Shown one piece after another: positions 1 through 8,750 of a stretch of 64,000 nt of DNA. Position 1 is the first letter of the stretch, and every line of letters begins with the position of its first letter. The notes under the pieces are model-generated. The model worked only from the letters and a program-made list of their open reading frames with translations, did not search any database and was not told the DNA's origin. This DNA is from an uncultured Actinomycetes bacterium (GTDB taxonomy: Bacteria > Actinomycetota > Acidimicrobiia > Acidimicrobiales > Acidimicrobilacustridaceae). The position numbers were made by a program, and so were the translations under genes. The stretch is from assembly GCA_937927725.1 (NCBI GenBank), contig CALBSE010000045.1, positions 1-64,000 on the forward strand, given 5' to 3'.

Positions 1-34
1 CAACCTGAACGTTGATCACTTCCATCTCAATCAC
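1..34 (-). CDS. DUF151 bifunctional nuclease family protein, N-terminus only
   Basis: Eleven codons from a GTG at 34 read V-I-E-M-E-V-I-N-V-Q-V and then run off the window. This is the usual opening of the DUF151 bifunctional nuclease family. In mycobacteria that gene (Rv1829) directly follows the MerR gene found here at 77-1003, so context agrees. An ATG at 25 is an alternative start. The assignment rests on 11 residues plus gene order. Confidence 0.45.
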   Translation of the reverse strand, partial: MIEMEVINVQV

Positions 35-76
35 CGGGTCACACTACCGGCATTGCGGGAGAATCAGACCTGAGGA

Positions 77-1003
77 TTAGGCCTGGCCGAGGTAGTCGCG
101 AAGTGAGGCCCGCACCATGACAGCTCGGAGATCGTCCGCCAGTTCGGCCAATTCCTCGAGCATCTCGACAGCCTGCTCACGGGCAGCCGCTCGGCGCTGC
201 TTCAGCAACGGAGTAATCAGCTGTTCGAAGAGGCCAGCCTCACGCTCGGCCGAAACCTTGTACATCCGAAGGTGTCGGGGCTCAATACCAAAACGGGCAA
301 ATCCGGACGCAAGACGAGCAACGATGAGCGCTTCATCGTCGTAGTACTCGACATGTCCCATGGAGCGCTGCGAGAGAAGACCGAACTTTTCAAGGTCGGC
401 TACATGGGCTGCACTGAGGCCACTTTGCGTGCACAACTCGGTCAACGTGAGTGCAACCTCGGGAGCCGTAGGCTCGTCTTCGCCATCCTTGACCGGAGTG
501 GGGTCGCCCTTCTGGTGGCCAGTGGGGTGCCGCTTCCGGCCCCGGGGTGCGGGTGGTGCGGAATCTGCGGGTCCCTCGAGAAGGCTCGTCACCGCGCTCG
601 CACGCGACGATGCAGGCTTTGCGGATTCAGGGTCCTTGGAATCTTTCGGCGGAATCTCGATTGCGACAGTTGTTGCGGCAACGGCGCCGTTGGTTCCGTC
701 GGATTCGACACTCCGCTCAAACGGAAGCACGCCCTCGGGAGGACCGTCAGAAAAATCGCCGGCTGCAAGTCGATCCTTAATCACTTTCAATGGCAAAAAG
801 TGATCTCGTTGCTGCGTGAGTATCCACCGCAATCGTTCGATGTCTTCGTCATGGAACTTTCGGTAACCCGATGGAGTGCGTTCGGGATTTAACAATCCTT
901 GGCTCTCCAAGAAACGGATCTTCGAGATGGTGATGTCGGGGTAATCGTTCTGCAGAAGCGAAAGAACTTCGCCAATTGAAGAATGAGGACGAGTGTCGGT
1001 CAC
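77..1003 (-). CDS. MerR-family regulator, FtsR/Rv1828-like
   Basis: This 308-aa protein has an N-terminal MerR winged helix-turn-helix (about residues 8-80; IGEVL, SKIRFLESQGLL, PSGYRKF). A long low-complexity linker rich in Pro, Ser and charged residues follows (about 95-180), then a second helical domain (about 185-300) containing YYDDEALIVARL. The layout matches Rv1828 of M. tuberculosis and FtsR of Corynebacterium, a regulator linked to ftsZ expression. It starts with GTG, and its start overlaps the stop of the FHA gene as GTGA, so the two are translationally coupled. The regulatory target here is inference from the family. Confidence 0.85.
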   Translation of the reverse strand: MTDTRPHSSIGEVLSLLQNDYPDITISKIRFLESQGLLNPERTPSGYRKFHDEDIERLRWILTQQRDHFLPLKVIKDRLAAGDFSDGPPEGVLPFERSVESDGTNGAVAATTVAIEIPPKDSKDPESAKPASSRASAVTSLLEGPADSAPPAPRGRKRHPTGHQKGDPTPVKDGEDEPTAPEVALTLTELCTQSGLSAAHVADLEKFGLLSQRSMGHVEYYDDEALIVARLASGFARFGIEPRHLRMYKVSAEREAGLFEQLITPLLKQRRAAAREQAVEMLEELAELADDLRAVMVRASLRDYLGQA

Positions 1004-1497
1004 GCGTCGTCACCCCCAAGCAAAAACACGAGCTTGAACTTCCCAATCTGTAGTTCGTCGCCACTCGATAGAATCGCTGTATCGATGCGCTGTCGGTTGA
1101 GATAGGTGCCGTTGAGTGAACCGGTATCGCATGCCAACCACGTACCGCCGGTAACACGGCGAAGTTCCGCGTGCCGACGAGACACCGTGATGTCATCGAG
1201 GAAAATATCTGAATCGGGATGGCGACCGGCGGTAACGACGTCTTTATCAAGTGCGAATCGGCTACCCGCCTTTGATCCACGCTGAACCACGAGCATGGCG
1301 GTATCGGCGGGAATCCCTTCGACAACGACAGCGACATCGTCTTCAACAGGGTCCCCAGGGCTCACAGGATGAAAGGTGATGGTCGTGTGATCGGGCGCGA
1401 GCGATTCAAGTACTGCACCGCATGAAGAACAGAAATTCGCTCCCAGCGAATTGCGATGACCGCAGTTATTGCAGAATCCCTCAGCGACAGCCATCAC
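1000..1497 (-). CDS. FHA-domain protein with N-terminal zinc ribbon (GarA/OdhI-like)
   Basis: The 165-aa protein begins with a zinc ribbon (CNNC at 9-12, CSSC at 23-26). An acidic linker contains HTTITF, and a C-terminal FHA domain (about 68-155) carries the core motifs GRHPDSD, SRRHAEL and GSLNGTYLN. GarA/OdhI are FHA proteins that bind and inhibit 2-oxoglutarate dehydrogenase and are switched by phosphorylation of an N-terminal Thr-Thr pair. The TT here sits in the comparable place, but GarA itself has no zinc ribbon. The GTG start overlaps the gcvH stop; the operon order gcvH-FHA-merR is the actinobacterial one. Confidence 0.9.
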   Translation of the reverse strand: MMAVAEGFCNNCGHRNSLGANFCSSCGAVLESLAPDHTTITFHPVSPGDPVEDDVAVVVEGIPADTAMLVVQRGSKAGSRFALDKDVVTAGRHPDSDIFLDDITVSRRHAELRRVTGGTWLACDTGSLNGTYLNRQRIDTAILSSGDELQIGKFKLVFLLGGDDA

Positions 1498-1877
1498 GAA
1501 CCTTCGATCAACCGCCGATAACCATCGACATCAAGGAGTGCATCGACTGAACTTGAATCGGTTGGTTCGATAATGCAGATCCAACCTTCGCCGTAGGGAT
1601 CGTCGTTGAGACGTTCGGGGGAATCCGACAACGAATCGTTCACGGCAATCACGGTCCCGGCCACGGGCGCGTAGATGTCCGACACCGACTTCGTTGACTC
1701 CACTTCACTGACTTTCGCCGCCGCGTCGACCTGCATTCCGACCTCGGGAATTTCGACGTAGACGACATCTCCGAGCGCATCTTGTGCGTAGTCGGTGATG
1801 CCGAGACGAAGCTGACCATTCTCGAGGCGGACCCATTCATGATCGGAGGAGTAGCGCAGATCTTCAGGCAGTTGCAT
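1494..1877 (-). CDS. gcvH: Glycine cleavage system H protein
   Basis: At 127 aa this is normal length for GcvH, the lipoyl carrier that shuttles the aminomethyl group between the P and T proteins of glycine cleavage. The lipoyl-lysine motif EVESTKSVSDIYAP is present with the acceptor Lys at residue 63, followed by the conserved GTVIAVN and DPYGEGWI segments. It is the first gene of a coupled run with the FHA and MerR genes. No gcvP or gcvT lies in the window. Confidence 0.97.
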   Translation of the reverse strand: MQLPEDLRYSSDHEWVRLENGQLRLGITDYAQDALGDVVYVEIPEVGMQVDAAAKVSEVESTKSVSDIYAPVAGTVIAVNDSLSDSPERLNDDPYGEGWICIIEPTDSSSVDALLDVDGYRRLIEGS

Positions 1878-1939
1878 GAGCGGAACGCTATCCGATCGCC
1901 TCGACCTCCACCGAAGCCTGAGCCTCGCTCAGATCTCCG

Positions 1940-2545
1940 TCAGTCTCCGCCTGCCCGAGCTCGGCGCCCTTCGCGAAGCGCCTGAAGTCCGAGGGGTACG
2001 TAGAGAGCCGCTGCGTAGTACGAGGCCAACAAGGACGGGATCGCACAGAGCCAAGCCGCGATCTCGAAGAAGGGTTGTAGCACCCACTCCGTTGAGGCCC
2101 AGAGGAATCCGGGAAAGGCGAACATCAAACCGAATGTCGCTGCCTTGCCGACCCAAGTCACGTCGATGCGGCGGGCACCAAGCGACGCCAAAACCAGAGT
2201 CGCAACTGCGATCGCGACTTCCCGAATAAGTACCGCGATGCAAAACCAGAGTGGTGCGGAGCCAGCGATGATGATCGCAACAATGGAAACGAAAAACAGG
2301 AGGCGGTCAACGACTGGATCGAAGATCTTCCCGAGATTCGACACTGCATTGAATCGACGCGCGTACCAACCATCGACCCAGTCCGTTGCGCCGAGGGCGC
2401 CAAGCAATGCTCCGGCGGCGAGGGGGTTGTCTCGTCCGAGGAGTAGCCATACGAAAAGCGGTAGGCACGCAAGGCGAACGAGCGTGATCAGATTCGGAAC
2501 AGTGAAAATCTCGTTCTCAGCCGCAGACTCGGTAGGCACACTCAT
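1940..2545 (-). CDS. pgsA: CDP-alcohol phosphatidyltransferase (PgsA-like)
   Basis: This integral membrane enzyme of about 200 aa transfers a phosphatidyl group from CDP-diacylglycerol to an alcohol, probably glycerol 3-phosphate. The signature D-x2-DG-x2-AR-x8-G-x3-D-x3-D is exact (DWVDGWYAR ... G ... D ... D). Several hydrophobic helices follow. The ATG at 2545 is preferred over an in-frame GTG at 2554. Mycobacterial pgsA2 also lies near gcvH/garA. The acceptor alcohol cannot be fixed from sequence; phosphatidylinositol-type synthases share the motif. Confidence 0.85.
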   Translation of the reverse strand: MSVPTESAAENEIFTVPNLITLVRLACLPLFVWLLLGRDNPLAAGALLGALGATDWVDGWYARRFNAVSNLGKIFDPVVDRLLFFVSIVAIIIAGSAPLWFCIAVLIREVAIAVATLVLASLGARRIDVTWVGKAATFGLMFAFPGFLWASTEWVLQPFFEIAAWLCAIPSLLASYYAAALYVPLGLQALREGRRARAGGD

Positions 2546-2571
2546 CCCCCGCACTCTACGATTTCAGGACC

Positions 2572-2982
2572 ATGAGCACCTTGTTTACGAAGATCATCGA
2601 CGGCGAACTCCCCGGACGGTTTGTGTACCGGGACGACGTGTGCGTTGCATTTCTGACCATCGCCCCAATTTGTCCGGGCCACACACTGGTCGTGCCTCGG
2701 CTTGAAATCGACCATTGGGTTGATCTGCCCGACGAGGTAGCCGGGCACTTGGCGATTGTCGCCCGCAAGATCGGCGCGGCGCAGATGGAGGCATTCGATG
2801 CTCAACGCATCTCACTCATCATCGCGGGGCTTGAGGTGCCACATACTCATCTTCACGTGCTTCCGATCACATCAGAGTCCGATATCGATTTTCGCAAGGC
2901 GAATAGTTCGGTAGATCCCGCGGAACTCGACCGAGCGGCCGAGGCGCTTCGAATCGCACTCGGACCCGAGGGTTCTGCCTAA
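2572..2982 (+). CDS. HIT-family nucleotide hydrolase
   Basis: A 136-aa protein with the histidine-triad motif HTHLHV at residues 91-96, preceded by the usual N-terminal IIDGELPGRFVYRDD and PGHTLVVPR segments. HIT proteins hydrolyse nucleoside phosphoramidates and related AMP conjugates; the actual substrate is unknown. It is divergent from pgsA (26 bp apart) and convergent with the SRAP gene (4 bp gap). Confidence 0.93.
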   Translation: MSTLFTKIIDGELPGRFVYRDDVCVAFLTIAPICPGHTLVVPRLEIDHWVDLPDEVAGHLAIVARKIGAAQMEAFDAQRISLIIAGLEVPHTHLHVLPITSESDIDFRKANSSVDPAELDRAAEALRIALGPEGSA

Positions 2983-2986
2983 CCAA

Positions 2987-3718
2987 TCAAAGAAGTCGTC
3001 CTTGGCCCTCTGCTTGGCCGTCGGGGACGATCTCGAACGGCTCGATGAGCGACGCATCGCGGTTGCGAACTGTGTTCACCGCCATCGACACCGGCCACCA
3101 TTGCAACCATGACTCGGGGGCTGGTTGAAGAAGTGATTGCAATTCGTCAACCTGATTCGTCGCGGGATTGAGCCAAGTCGACCAGTCATCTCTCGGAAGA
3201 ATCATTGGCATCCGATCATGCAACGGTGCAATCAAATCATTTGGCGGTCCGGTGATGATTGAACAGGATCGAAGTTCGCCATTCGATTTTGCTTCGTCTT
3301 TGTTACGCCATGTCTCCCAAATTCCAGCGAAGGCAAGCGGCTTGCCATCACGAGCCGAGATGTAGACGGGTTGCTTCTTTTTGCGCTCCGGCACCTGCAC
3401 CCACTCGTAAAAGCCATCGACGGGGATGATGCACCTACGACGCCGGAAGGCGGAACGAAATGAGGGTTTCTCCGCCACTGTTTCCGAGCGGGCGTTGATC
3501 AGCCGCGATCCCATCGCTGGACTTTCCGCCCAACTTGGCACCAGTCCCCAAAACATCAGATCGAGCCGGCGCTGGCCATTTTCCTCTTCATGGATCACAC
3601 GAATATCGCTCGTTGGAGTGACATTGAAGTTCTCGTCGTCATCGGGAAGGTCTGTCTCAGCGCCGAAGAAGTCCGCGAGTTCAGACGTCGGGGTCGTGCT
3701 CGTGAATCGACCGCACAT
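2987..3718 (-). CDS. SOS response-associated peptidase family protein (SRAP/HMCES/YedK-like)
   Basis: The 243-aa protein must start at the ATG at 3718, because the family needs its catalytic Cys at position 2 (MCGRF). That Cys forms a thiazolidine crosslink with abasic sites in single-stranded DNA. Other expected residues are present: Asn75-Ala-Arg77, Glu105 in DGFYEW and His167 in LHDRMP. The frame stays open upstream to 4042, but that part overlaps the MprF-like gene and is not conserved. It begins 2 bp after the preceding stop, so it is probably cotranscribed with lysS and the transferase gene. Confidence 0.94.
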   Translation of the reverse strand: MCGRFTSTTPTSELADFFGAETDLPDDDENFNVTPTSDIRVIHEEENGQRRLDLMFWGLVPSWAESPAMGSRLINARSETVAEKPSFRSAFRRRRCIIPVDGFYEWVQVPERKKKQPVYISARDGKPLAFAGIWETWRNKDEAKSNGELRSCSIITGPPNDLIAPLHDRMPMILPRDDWSTWLNPATNQVDELQSLLQPAPESWLQWWPVSMAVNTVRNRDASLIEPFEIVPDGQAEGQGRLL

Positions 3719-3720
3719 CG

Positions 3721-5460
3721 TTAGACCGGCTCCGCCGCGGACGGACCAACCGCTCCCCCAATGACGGGGTGACCAGGATGCACAACAGTCCTTGGAAGCA
3801 GGTATTTCCCAATGACTGGGAGCGTAAGGAAGCCCTCTGCAGCCGAATAGAGCAACGCCACTCTGGGGAGACTTCGGAAACCTTCGTACGCGATACAGCG
3901 GGGTATCCACTCGGGATAGAAGCGTTGATTGAATTCTTTCAACGACTTGATTTGATAAAAGGGACTCATCAAATTGAGGCCAAGTTTCACGACACGTTGA
4001 ACGACTGTGTAGTCGACATCGTCTTCGAAAAACCTTCCCCACGCGGCAAAGTTCATGCTGAAACGTTCGAAACCCAGTTCGTCAAGCTTCATAATCGTTC
4101 GTGTCAAGAGAAACTCCGTCATGCCATTTGGCGTGTCGGGATCTCGTCGCATGATGTCGAGTGTGTAGCCCTTGTTCGGTCCATAGATCGGGATGACGCG
4201 GAGAAAGCCCCCGGGCTTTCCGTCTTCATCAAGAGCGATACATAACCGGAAATCAGGATTGGTGCCTTCTACGTCCTGACTTAACGTCATCGTGAATCCA
4301 CGTTCGGGCGCCTTACCTCGCCAGCGTTTCGAAATGTCGTTGAGTTCTCGGAGCATCTCTGACGAGACATCTGTCTCGGCGATCCACTCATAGGTGTACG
4401 TGCGTTCAATGCGACCAGAGGACTGTCGAACGCTCTTCCATTTCTTTCCCGCCAGCGAAAATCCTCTGACATCGACGACAGCTTCGTCGCCTAGGTACAC
4501 CGTGTGGAGACCTCGTTGAACATAGAGATCACGATCGGATTCGCGGACGGCCAAGAACGACACGCCCCAAGCACGATCCCGGCACATCTGGAGAAACTCG
4601 TCTATCACGAGAGGTATGGAAGCAACTACTCCGATCGGATCGCCCGAAACCAGCGCTTGGCGAGCGACATACGTGTATGCGATGAACGCCTTGCGATCGG
4701 AAGAAACGAAGAACAGTTTGTCATCACGCAACGCGAAGTAATCCAGCGAATCCGTGCTGTAGTTCTTCACAATCGAGATGGCCTCACGCAAAGCATCCGG
4801 CGTTACAAACGATCGAGAAACGATGGGCCTGAACAAAAGGATGATCGCCGCCAAAAAGCCACCGACTCCAAGAAGAAGCAATGAGGATGGAAACGCCCAG
4901 TCGAAGAATCTTCTTTCGTAGTGATAGGGCCCATCACTGCCCACAAGCCCGAGGACGATCGTTTGTACGTTCTTCCAAAATGTTGGGCTCGGCGAAACTG
5001 ACTTCCGCTCGAGGAAGAGTGCAGCGAATCCGTAAACAAAGACAATGGCGATGTATCGGGGAATGAATCTGAGAAACTCGAGCAGCGTCGGAGGATCTCC
5101 GGGCGCTTTGAATTTCGAACGACTAACGAGCAGCAGGAAGACCATAAACAGGGAATACACCGCTGCGACATAGTGATGTTCTCGCAACAGATCGACAACA
5201 AATGAAGTTACGAATATCACCACTGCCAGCAACCAGGCGAGGTGGCGACGGCGGCTCAACTGTCCCGCCAAGTACAGAAGCCCTACGCCCGCCGCCACAG
5301 CGATCACATGACTCGTCACGCGCACACCAAATGGTGTGACCACATCGACCATCCGGTTTATCCGATCGCCGAATCTTGGCAATGTCGAAAAGAGAACAAT
5401 CACTCCACCGAGCGCCGTCAGGAGGCCGATGAGGCGAGCCCGCCTGGAGTCACTCCGCAT
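3721..5460 (-). CDS. MprF/LysX-type phosphatidylglycerol lysyltransferase (DUF2156)
   Basis: The 579-aa membrane protein has roughly six to seven hydrophobic segments in the first 215 residues. A cytoplasmic DUF2156 aminoacyl-transfer domain follows (about 220-560; VSSDRKAFIAYTYV, GDPIG, SMNFAAWGRFFEDD). Family members move lysine from Lys-tRNA onto phosphatidylglycerol to reduce surface negative charge. It lies 33 bp downstream of lysS on the same strand. In Mycobacterium these activities are fused in LysX, so this looks like the unfused arrangement. Lipid substrate and amino acid are inferred, not shown. Confidence 0.87.
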   Translation of the reverse strand: MRSDSRRARLIGLLTALGGVIVLFSTLPRFGDRINRMVDVVTPFGVRVTSHVIAVAAGVGLLYLAGQLSRRRHLAWLLAVVIFVTSFVVDLLREHHYVAAVYSLFMVFLLLVSRSKFKAPGDPPTLLEFLRFIPRYIAIVFVYGFAALFLERKSVSPSPTFWKNVQTIVLGLVGSDGPYHYERRFFDWAFPSSLLLLGVGGFLAAIILLFRPIVSRSFVTPDALREAISIVKNYSTDSLDYFALRDDKLFFVSSDRKAFIAYTYVARQALVSGDPIGVVASIPLVIDEFLQMCRDRAWGVSFLAVRESDRDLYVQRGLHTVYLGDEAVVDVRGFSLAGKKWKSVRQSSGRIERTYTYEWIAETDVSSEMLRELNDISKRWRGKAPERGFTMTLSQDVEGTNPDFRLCIALDEDGKPGGFLRVIPIYGPNKGYTLDIMRRDPDTPNGMTEFLLTRTIMKLDELGFERFSMNFAAWGRFFEDDVDYTVVQRVVKLGLNLMSPFYQIKSLKEFNQRFYPEWIPRCIAYEGFRSLPRVALLYSAAEGFLTLPVIGKYLLPRTVVHPGHPVIGGAVGPSAAEPV

Positions 5461-5493
5461 CGGTGCGACCTCCGATAGTCGGCGTGAGCATCC

Positions 5494-7077
5494 TCAGACT
5501 GTAGGGCCGGAAGTGAAGTCTTCGTCCGTCAGACCGTGTTCCGGACGAAGTGTTGGGAACAAAATGACCTCGCGGATGCTCTCGACTGCAGCGAGAATCA
5601 TGACGAGCCGATCAATTCCAATACCGAGCCCTCCAGCGGGGGGCATGCCGTATTCGAGCGCACGGATGTAGTCGAGATCGACGTCACCCGCCTCGGGGTC
5701 GCCCGCAGCTTTAAGGGCCGCTTCTTCCTGGAACCGAGCCAGCTGCTCAACAGGGTCGTTGAGTTCGCTATAGGCATTGGCCAGTTCTCGACCGTCGATA
5801 ATCACCTCAAACCGCTCCACGAGTGAAGGGTCATCTCGGTGTGGTTTGGCCAACGGTGAAGTTTCCCGAGGATGATCAAAAACGATCGTCGGTTCCATGA
5901 CCTTCGGTTCGACGAGTTCGTCGTAGACCTCGTGTGTACAGCGGCCTGGCCCCCACGACTCTTTCCATTCGAGGCCCAAGCCATCGAGAATCGCTCGAGT
6001 GTCAGCGAGTTTCATGCTTGGCGAAATGTCAACACCGACGACCTCTTTGATGAGCTCCACCATCGAGACGCGACGCCACGGCGGAGCGAGATCCACCGAA
6101 GAACCGCGTAACTCCACCTTCGTTGTTCCATTCGCGGCAACTGCAGCGGAAGAAACAAGAGTCTCAACGAGTTCCATCATGTCGTTGTAATCAGCGAACG
6201 CCTCATAGGACTCCAGCATCGTGAACTCGGGGTTGTGCCGAGTATCGATGCCTTCGTTGCGAAAGACACGACCAATCTCGAAGACTCGGTCGAGTCCGCC
6301 TACGAGCAATCGCTTCAGAGGAAGCTCAAGTGCGATGCGCAGATAGGTATCGAGCGTGAGCGCGTTGTAATGCGTGATGAACGGGCGCGCTGTTGCGCCG
6401 CCTTGCTGAAGGTTCAGGATCGGAGTCTCAACTTCGAGATACCCGCGCTCACGCAGTACCTGTCGAATCGCGTCGACTGCTGCAAATCGAGTCTCAAATA
6501 CTCGACGAGCATCGGGATTCACCGTGAGATCGACATAACGCTGACGATAACGCGCATCGACGTCAGCGAGGCCTTTCCACTTATCCGGCAGCGGTCGAAG
6601 CGCCTTGCTCAGAAGCACCCATTCCGAGACCTTGACCGAGAGCTCACCCTTTTTGGTGGCCATAACCTCGCCCTCGACGCCGACCCAGTCTCCGCGATCA
6701 AGTTGGTTGAACTCACCAAACGACTCTTTTCCGAGGACTCCTGCCGAAACAAAGAGCTGGATCTCGCCGGTTCGATCGCGAAGCTGACCAAACGTGAGCC
6801 TCCCCTGCTCACGCTTCAGCATGAGTCGACCAGCGAGCCGAACAATTGCTCCGGTTTCGGTCCCAGCTTCGATCGAACTCCATTCAACGCGGACAGGTCC
6901 AATATCGGATGAACGCTCAAACCGATAGGGGTACGGATCGACGCCTAAGGCCCGCAACTCCCCGATGCGTTCAAGTCGCTGAGCCCGAATCGACGCACGC
7001 TCTTCCGAGCCGGCCTCGAGGTCTTCAGGACTATCGAGCGCTTCTGAGGAGGACTCGGCTGCGTTCTCGTCTGACAT
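5494..7077 (-). CDS. lysS: Lysyl-tRNA synthetase, class II
   Basis: The chosen ATG at 7077 gives 527 aa with an acidic N-terminal tail, then an OB-fold anticodon-binding domain (about 60-170) and a class II catalytic core. Motif 2 reads FRNEGIDTRHNPEFTMLE and motif 3 GLGIGIDRLVM. LysS charges tRNA-Lys with lysine. The product would also feed the adjacent DUF2156 transferase. An upstream in-frame ATG at 7128 would add a Pro-rich tail lying in the tRNA-Pro terminator and is rejected. Confidence 0.97.
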   Translation of the reverse strand: MSDENAAESSSEALDSPEDLEAGSEERASIRAQRLERIGELRALGVDPYPYRFERSSDIGPVRVEWSSIEAGTETGAIVRLAGRLMLKREQGRLTFGQLRDRTGEIQLFVSAGVLGKESFGEFNQLDRGDWVGVEGEVMATKKGELSVKVSEWVLLSKALRPLPDKWKGLADVDARYRQRYVDLTVNPDARRVFETRFAAVDAIRQVLRERGYLEVETPILNLQQGGATARPFITHYNALTLDTYLRIALELPLKRLLVGGLDRVFEIGRVFRNEGIDTRHNPEFTMLESYEAFADYNDMMELVETLVSSAAVAANGTTKVELRGSSVDLAPPWRRVSMVELIKEVVGVDISPSMKLADTRAILDGLGLEWKESWGPGRCTHEVYDELVEPKVMEPTIVFDHPRETSPLAKPHRDDPSLVERFEVIIDGRELANAYSELNDPVEQLARFQEEAALKAAGDPEAGDVDLDYIRALEYGMPPAGGLGIGIDRLVMILAAVESIREVILFPTLRPEHGLTDEDFTSGPTV

Positions 7078-7109
7078 CAGGCTTCCTGGAGTTCTTGGGG
7101 GTGACGGGG

Positions 7110-7132
7110 CGGGGTGCCAGTGTGGCACCCCG
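7110..7132 (-). terminator. Stem-loop between tRNA-Pro and lysS
   Basis: A perfect 9-bp stem (CGGGGTGCC / GGCACCCCG) with a 5-nt loop lies just 3' of tRNA-Pro on the minus strand. There is no T-run after it, so it may act as a processing or attenuation hairpin rather than a full terminator. Confidence 0.55.
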
Positions 7133-7140
7133 CTCGTGTC

Positions 7141-7218
7141 TGGTCGGGCTGGCGGGATTCGAACCCACGACCTTCGGTCCCCCAGACCGACGCGCTAACC
7201 AAGCTGCGCCACAGCCCG
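7141..7218 (-). tRNA. tRNA-Pro (anticodon GGG)
   Basis: The minus strand folds as a standard 78-nt cloverleaf. It has a 7-bp acceptor CGGGCTG/CAGCCCG, anticodon stem TCGGT/ACCGA around loop CTGGGGG (anticodon GGG), T-loop TTCGAAT, and an encoded 3' ACCA. It sits between the monooxygenase gene and lysS. Confidence 0.95.
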
Positions 7219-7231
7219 TGGAGGAGACACC

Positions 7232-8734
7232 TTAGCGAGCAGGGGTGATCTCACCGAATCGGCCGGCTGTGGTGACATACCGATCGGGGTGGAAACGTCG
7301 GGCTCGCCACCAGTACTCGGTGGTGGTTCCCGGCCAAATCGTGTCCACCTGACCGGTCTCGCTGACGTACCAACTTGAACATCCTGAGGCCCAGACCGTT
7401 GACGCCACTCGTCGCTGCAATTCAGCGTAGGAAGCAGCTTCGACCTCGGGACGGAGTTCGAGTGTCGCTCGCGACTCGTCTCTCATGTAACGAAGAGCAC
7501 GAGAAATCTGTTGGAGCTGCACTTGAATCATGAAGACGATTGAGTTGTGACCGAGGCCAGTACCCGGACCGGCAAGGAACCAAAGATTCGGAAAACCCGA
7601 CACGGTCAAACCGAAATCAGTTGAAGCGCCGTCTCTCCAGTGATCTGCGAGATCAACGCCGCCGCGTCCGAAGATTGTGAGCGGGGACGGGAAATCAGTA
7701 ACGGCAAAGCCGGTCGCGAGGACGAGGACATCAAGATCATGATGCTCACCATCAGCAGTGATGACACCGCTCTCATCAATCTTTTCGATTGACGACGTCA
7801 CAATGTCCACATTCGGCTTCGCGAGCGCTGGGTACCAGTCATTAGAAATGAGTAGCCGCTTACACCCAGGCTTAAACGTTGGGAGCAGAGCGGTGGCTTG
7901 TTCCGGATCGGGAAATGACGCATCGATCAAGGTCTTCGTTTCCTGCTTGATCCGAGCTGTCATTCCGGCGGCAAATTTTCCTTTGCCGAGAAACGCAATC
8001 GAGAGAAACTCCTGTCGTGCGTAGATGCGCCAGCGATGAAGTCGCTGCAGGAACGGGAGCGCTTTGTAGAGGCGTCGTCGCCACGCTGGCGCAGGTCGAT
8101 CATCGCGAGGGAGTACCCATGGTGGCGTTCGCTGAAAGACGTCGAGATGGTCGACGCTGTCAGCGATGGCGGGCACAAGTTGGATCGCTGAAGCTCCGGT
8201 TCCGATAACTCCGACGCGTCGACCTTCAATCGATACCTCGTGTTGCCACTTGGCCGAGTGGAAGACATCACCACGGAAGTCTGAAAGCCCAGCGATTTCG
8301 GGCACGGCCGGCTGGCTCAACGGACCGGTTGCGGAGATGACAGCAGCGGCGAGAACCGTCTCACCTGTGCGGCTCGAAATCGACCAGCAGGATCGATCGT
8401 CGATCCATCGCACGACAGCGACATCGAAATTGAACCGAATCCGCGGACGAAGTTCGTAACGGTCGGCAAGGCGTTCGAGATACTCCTCGATCTCGGGCTG
8501 AGCGGGATAACTGCGGCTCCACTCCGGGTTCTGCGCAAAGGAGAAGGAGTAGAGATGACTCGGGATGTCACAGGCACACCCTGGGTAGGTGTTGTCGCGC
8601 CACGTGCCACCTACTGCGCGGGCACGTTCAAGGATCACAAAGGAGTCGATGCCTTGCTCAAGCGCCATCACCCCGGCGCCTAAACCGCCGAATCCACTCC
8701 CAATGATCGCAAGTTCCACCATGTCGTTCGTCAT
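7232..8734 (-). CDS. Flavin-containing monooxygenase, Baeyer-Villiger type
   Basis: The ATG at 8734 gives 500 aa. An N-terminal FAD Rossmann motif (IIGSGFGGLGAG), a second NADPH dinucleotide motif (VIGTGASAIQLVP) and between them the type I Baeyer-Villiger fingerprint FRGDVFHSAKW (FxGxxxHxxxW) are all visible. Such enzymes insert oxygen next to a ketone, or oxidise N/S atoms, using NADPH and O2. The substrate cannot be told. It is separated from the der cluster and probably transcribed on its own; the longer reading to 8818 adds an unconserved tail. Confidence 0.88.
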   Translation of the reverse strand: MTNDMVELAIIGSGFGGLGAGVMALEQGIDSFVILERARAVGGTWRDNTYPGCACDIPSHLYSFSFAQNPEWSRSYPAQPEIEEYLERLADRYELRPRIRFNFDVAVVRWIDDRSCWSISSRTGETVLAAAVISATGPLSQPAVPEIAGLSDFRGDVFHSAKWQHEVSIEGRRVGVIGTGASAIQLVPAIADSVDHLDVFQRTPPWVLPRDDRPAPAWRRRLYKALPFLQRLHRWRIYARQEFLSIAFLGKGKFAAGMTARIKQETKTLIDASFPDPEQATALLPTFKPGCKRLLISNDWYPALAKPNVDIVTSSIEKIDESGVITADGEHHDLDVLVLATGFAVTDFPSPLTIFGRGGVDLADHWRDGASTDFGLTVSGFPNLWFLAGPGTGLGHNSIVFMIQVQLQQISRALRYMRDESRATLELRPEVEAASYAELQRRVASTVWASGCSSWYVSETGQVDTIWPGTTTEYWWRARRFHPDRYVTTAGRFGEITPAR

Positions 8735-8750
8735 GTTCAACAGTTGCCTC

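Noticed and set aside
2987..4042. Long form of the SRAP protein starting at 4042
   Set aside because: SRAP proteins need Cys at position 2, satisfied only by the ATG at 3718; the extension overlaps the MprF-like gene.
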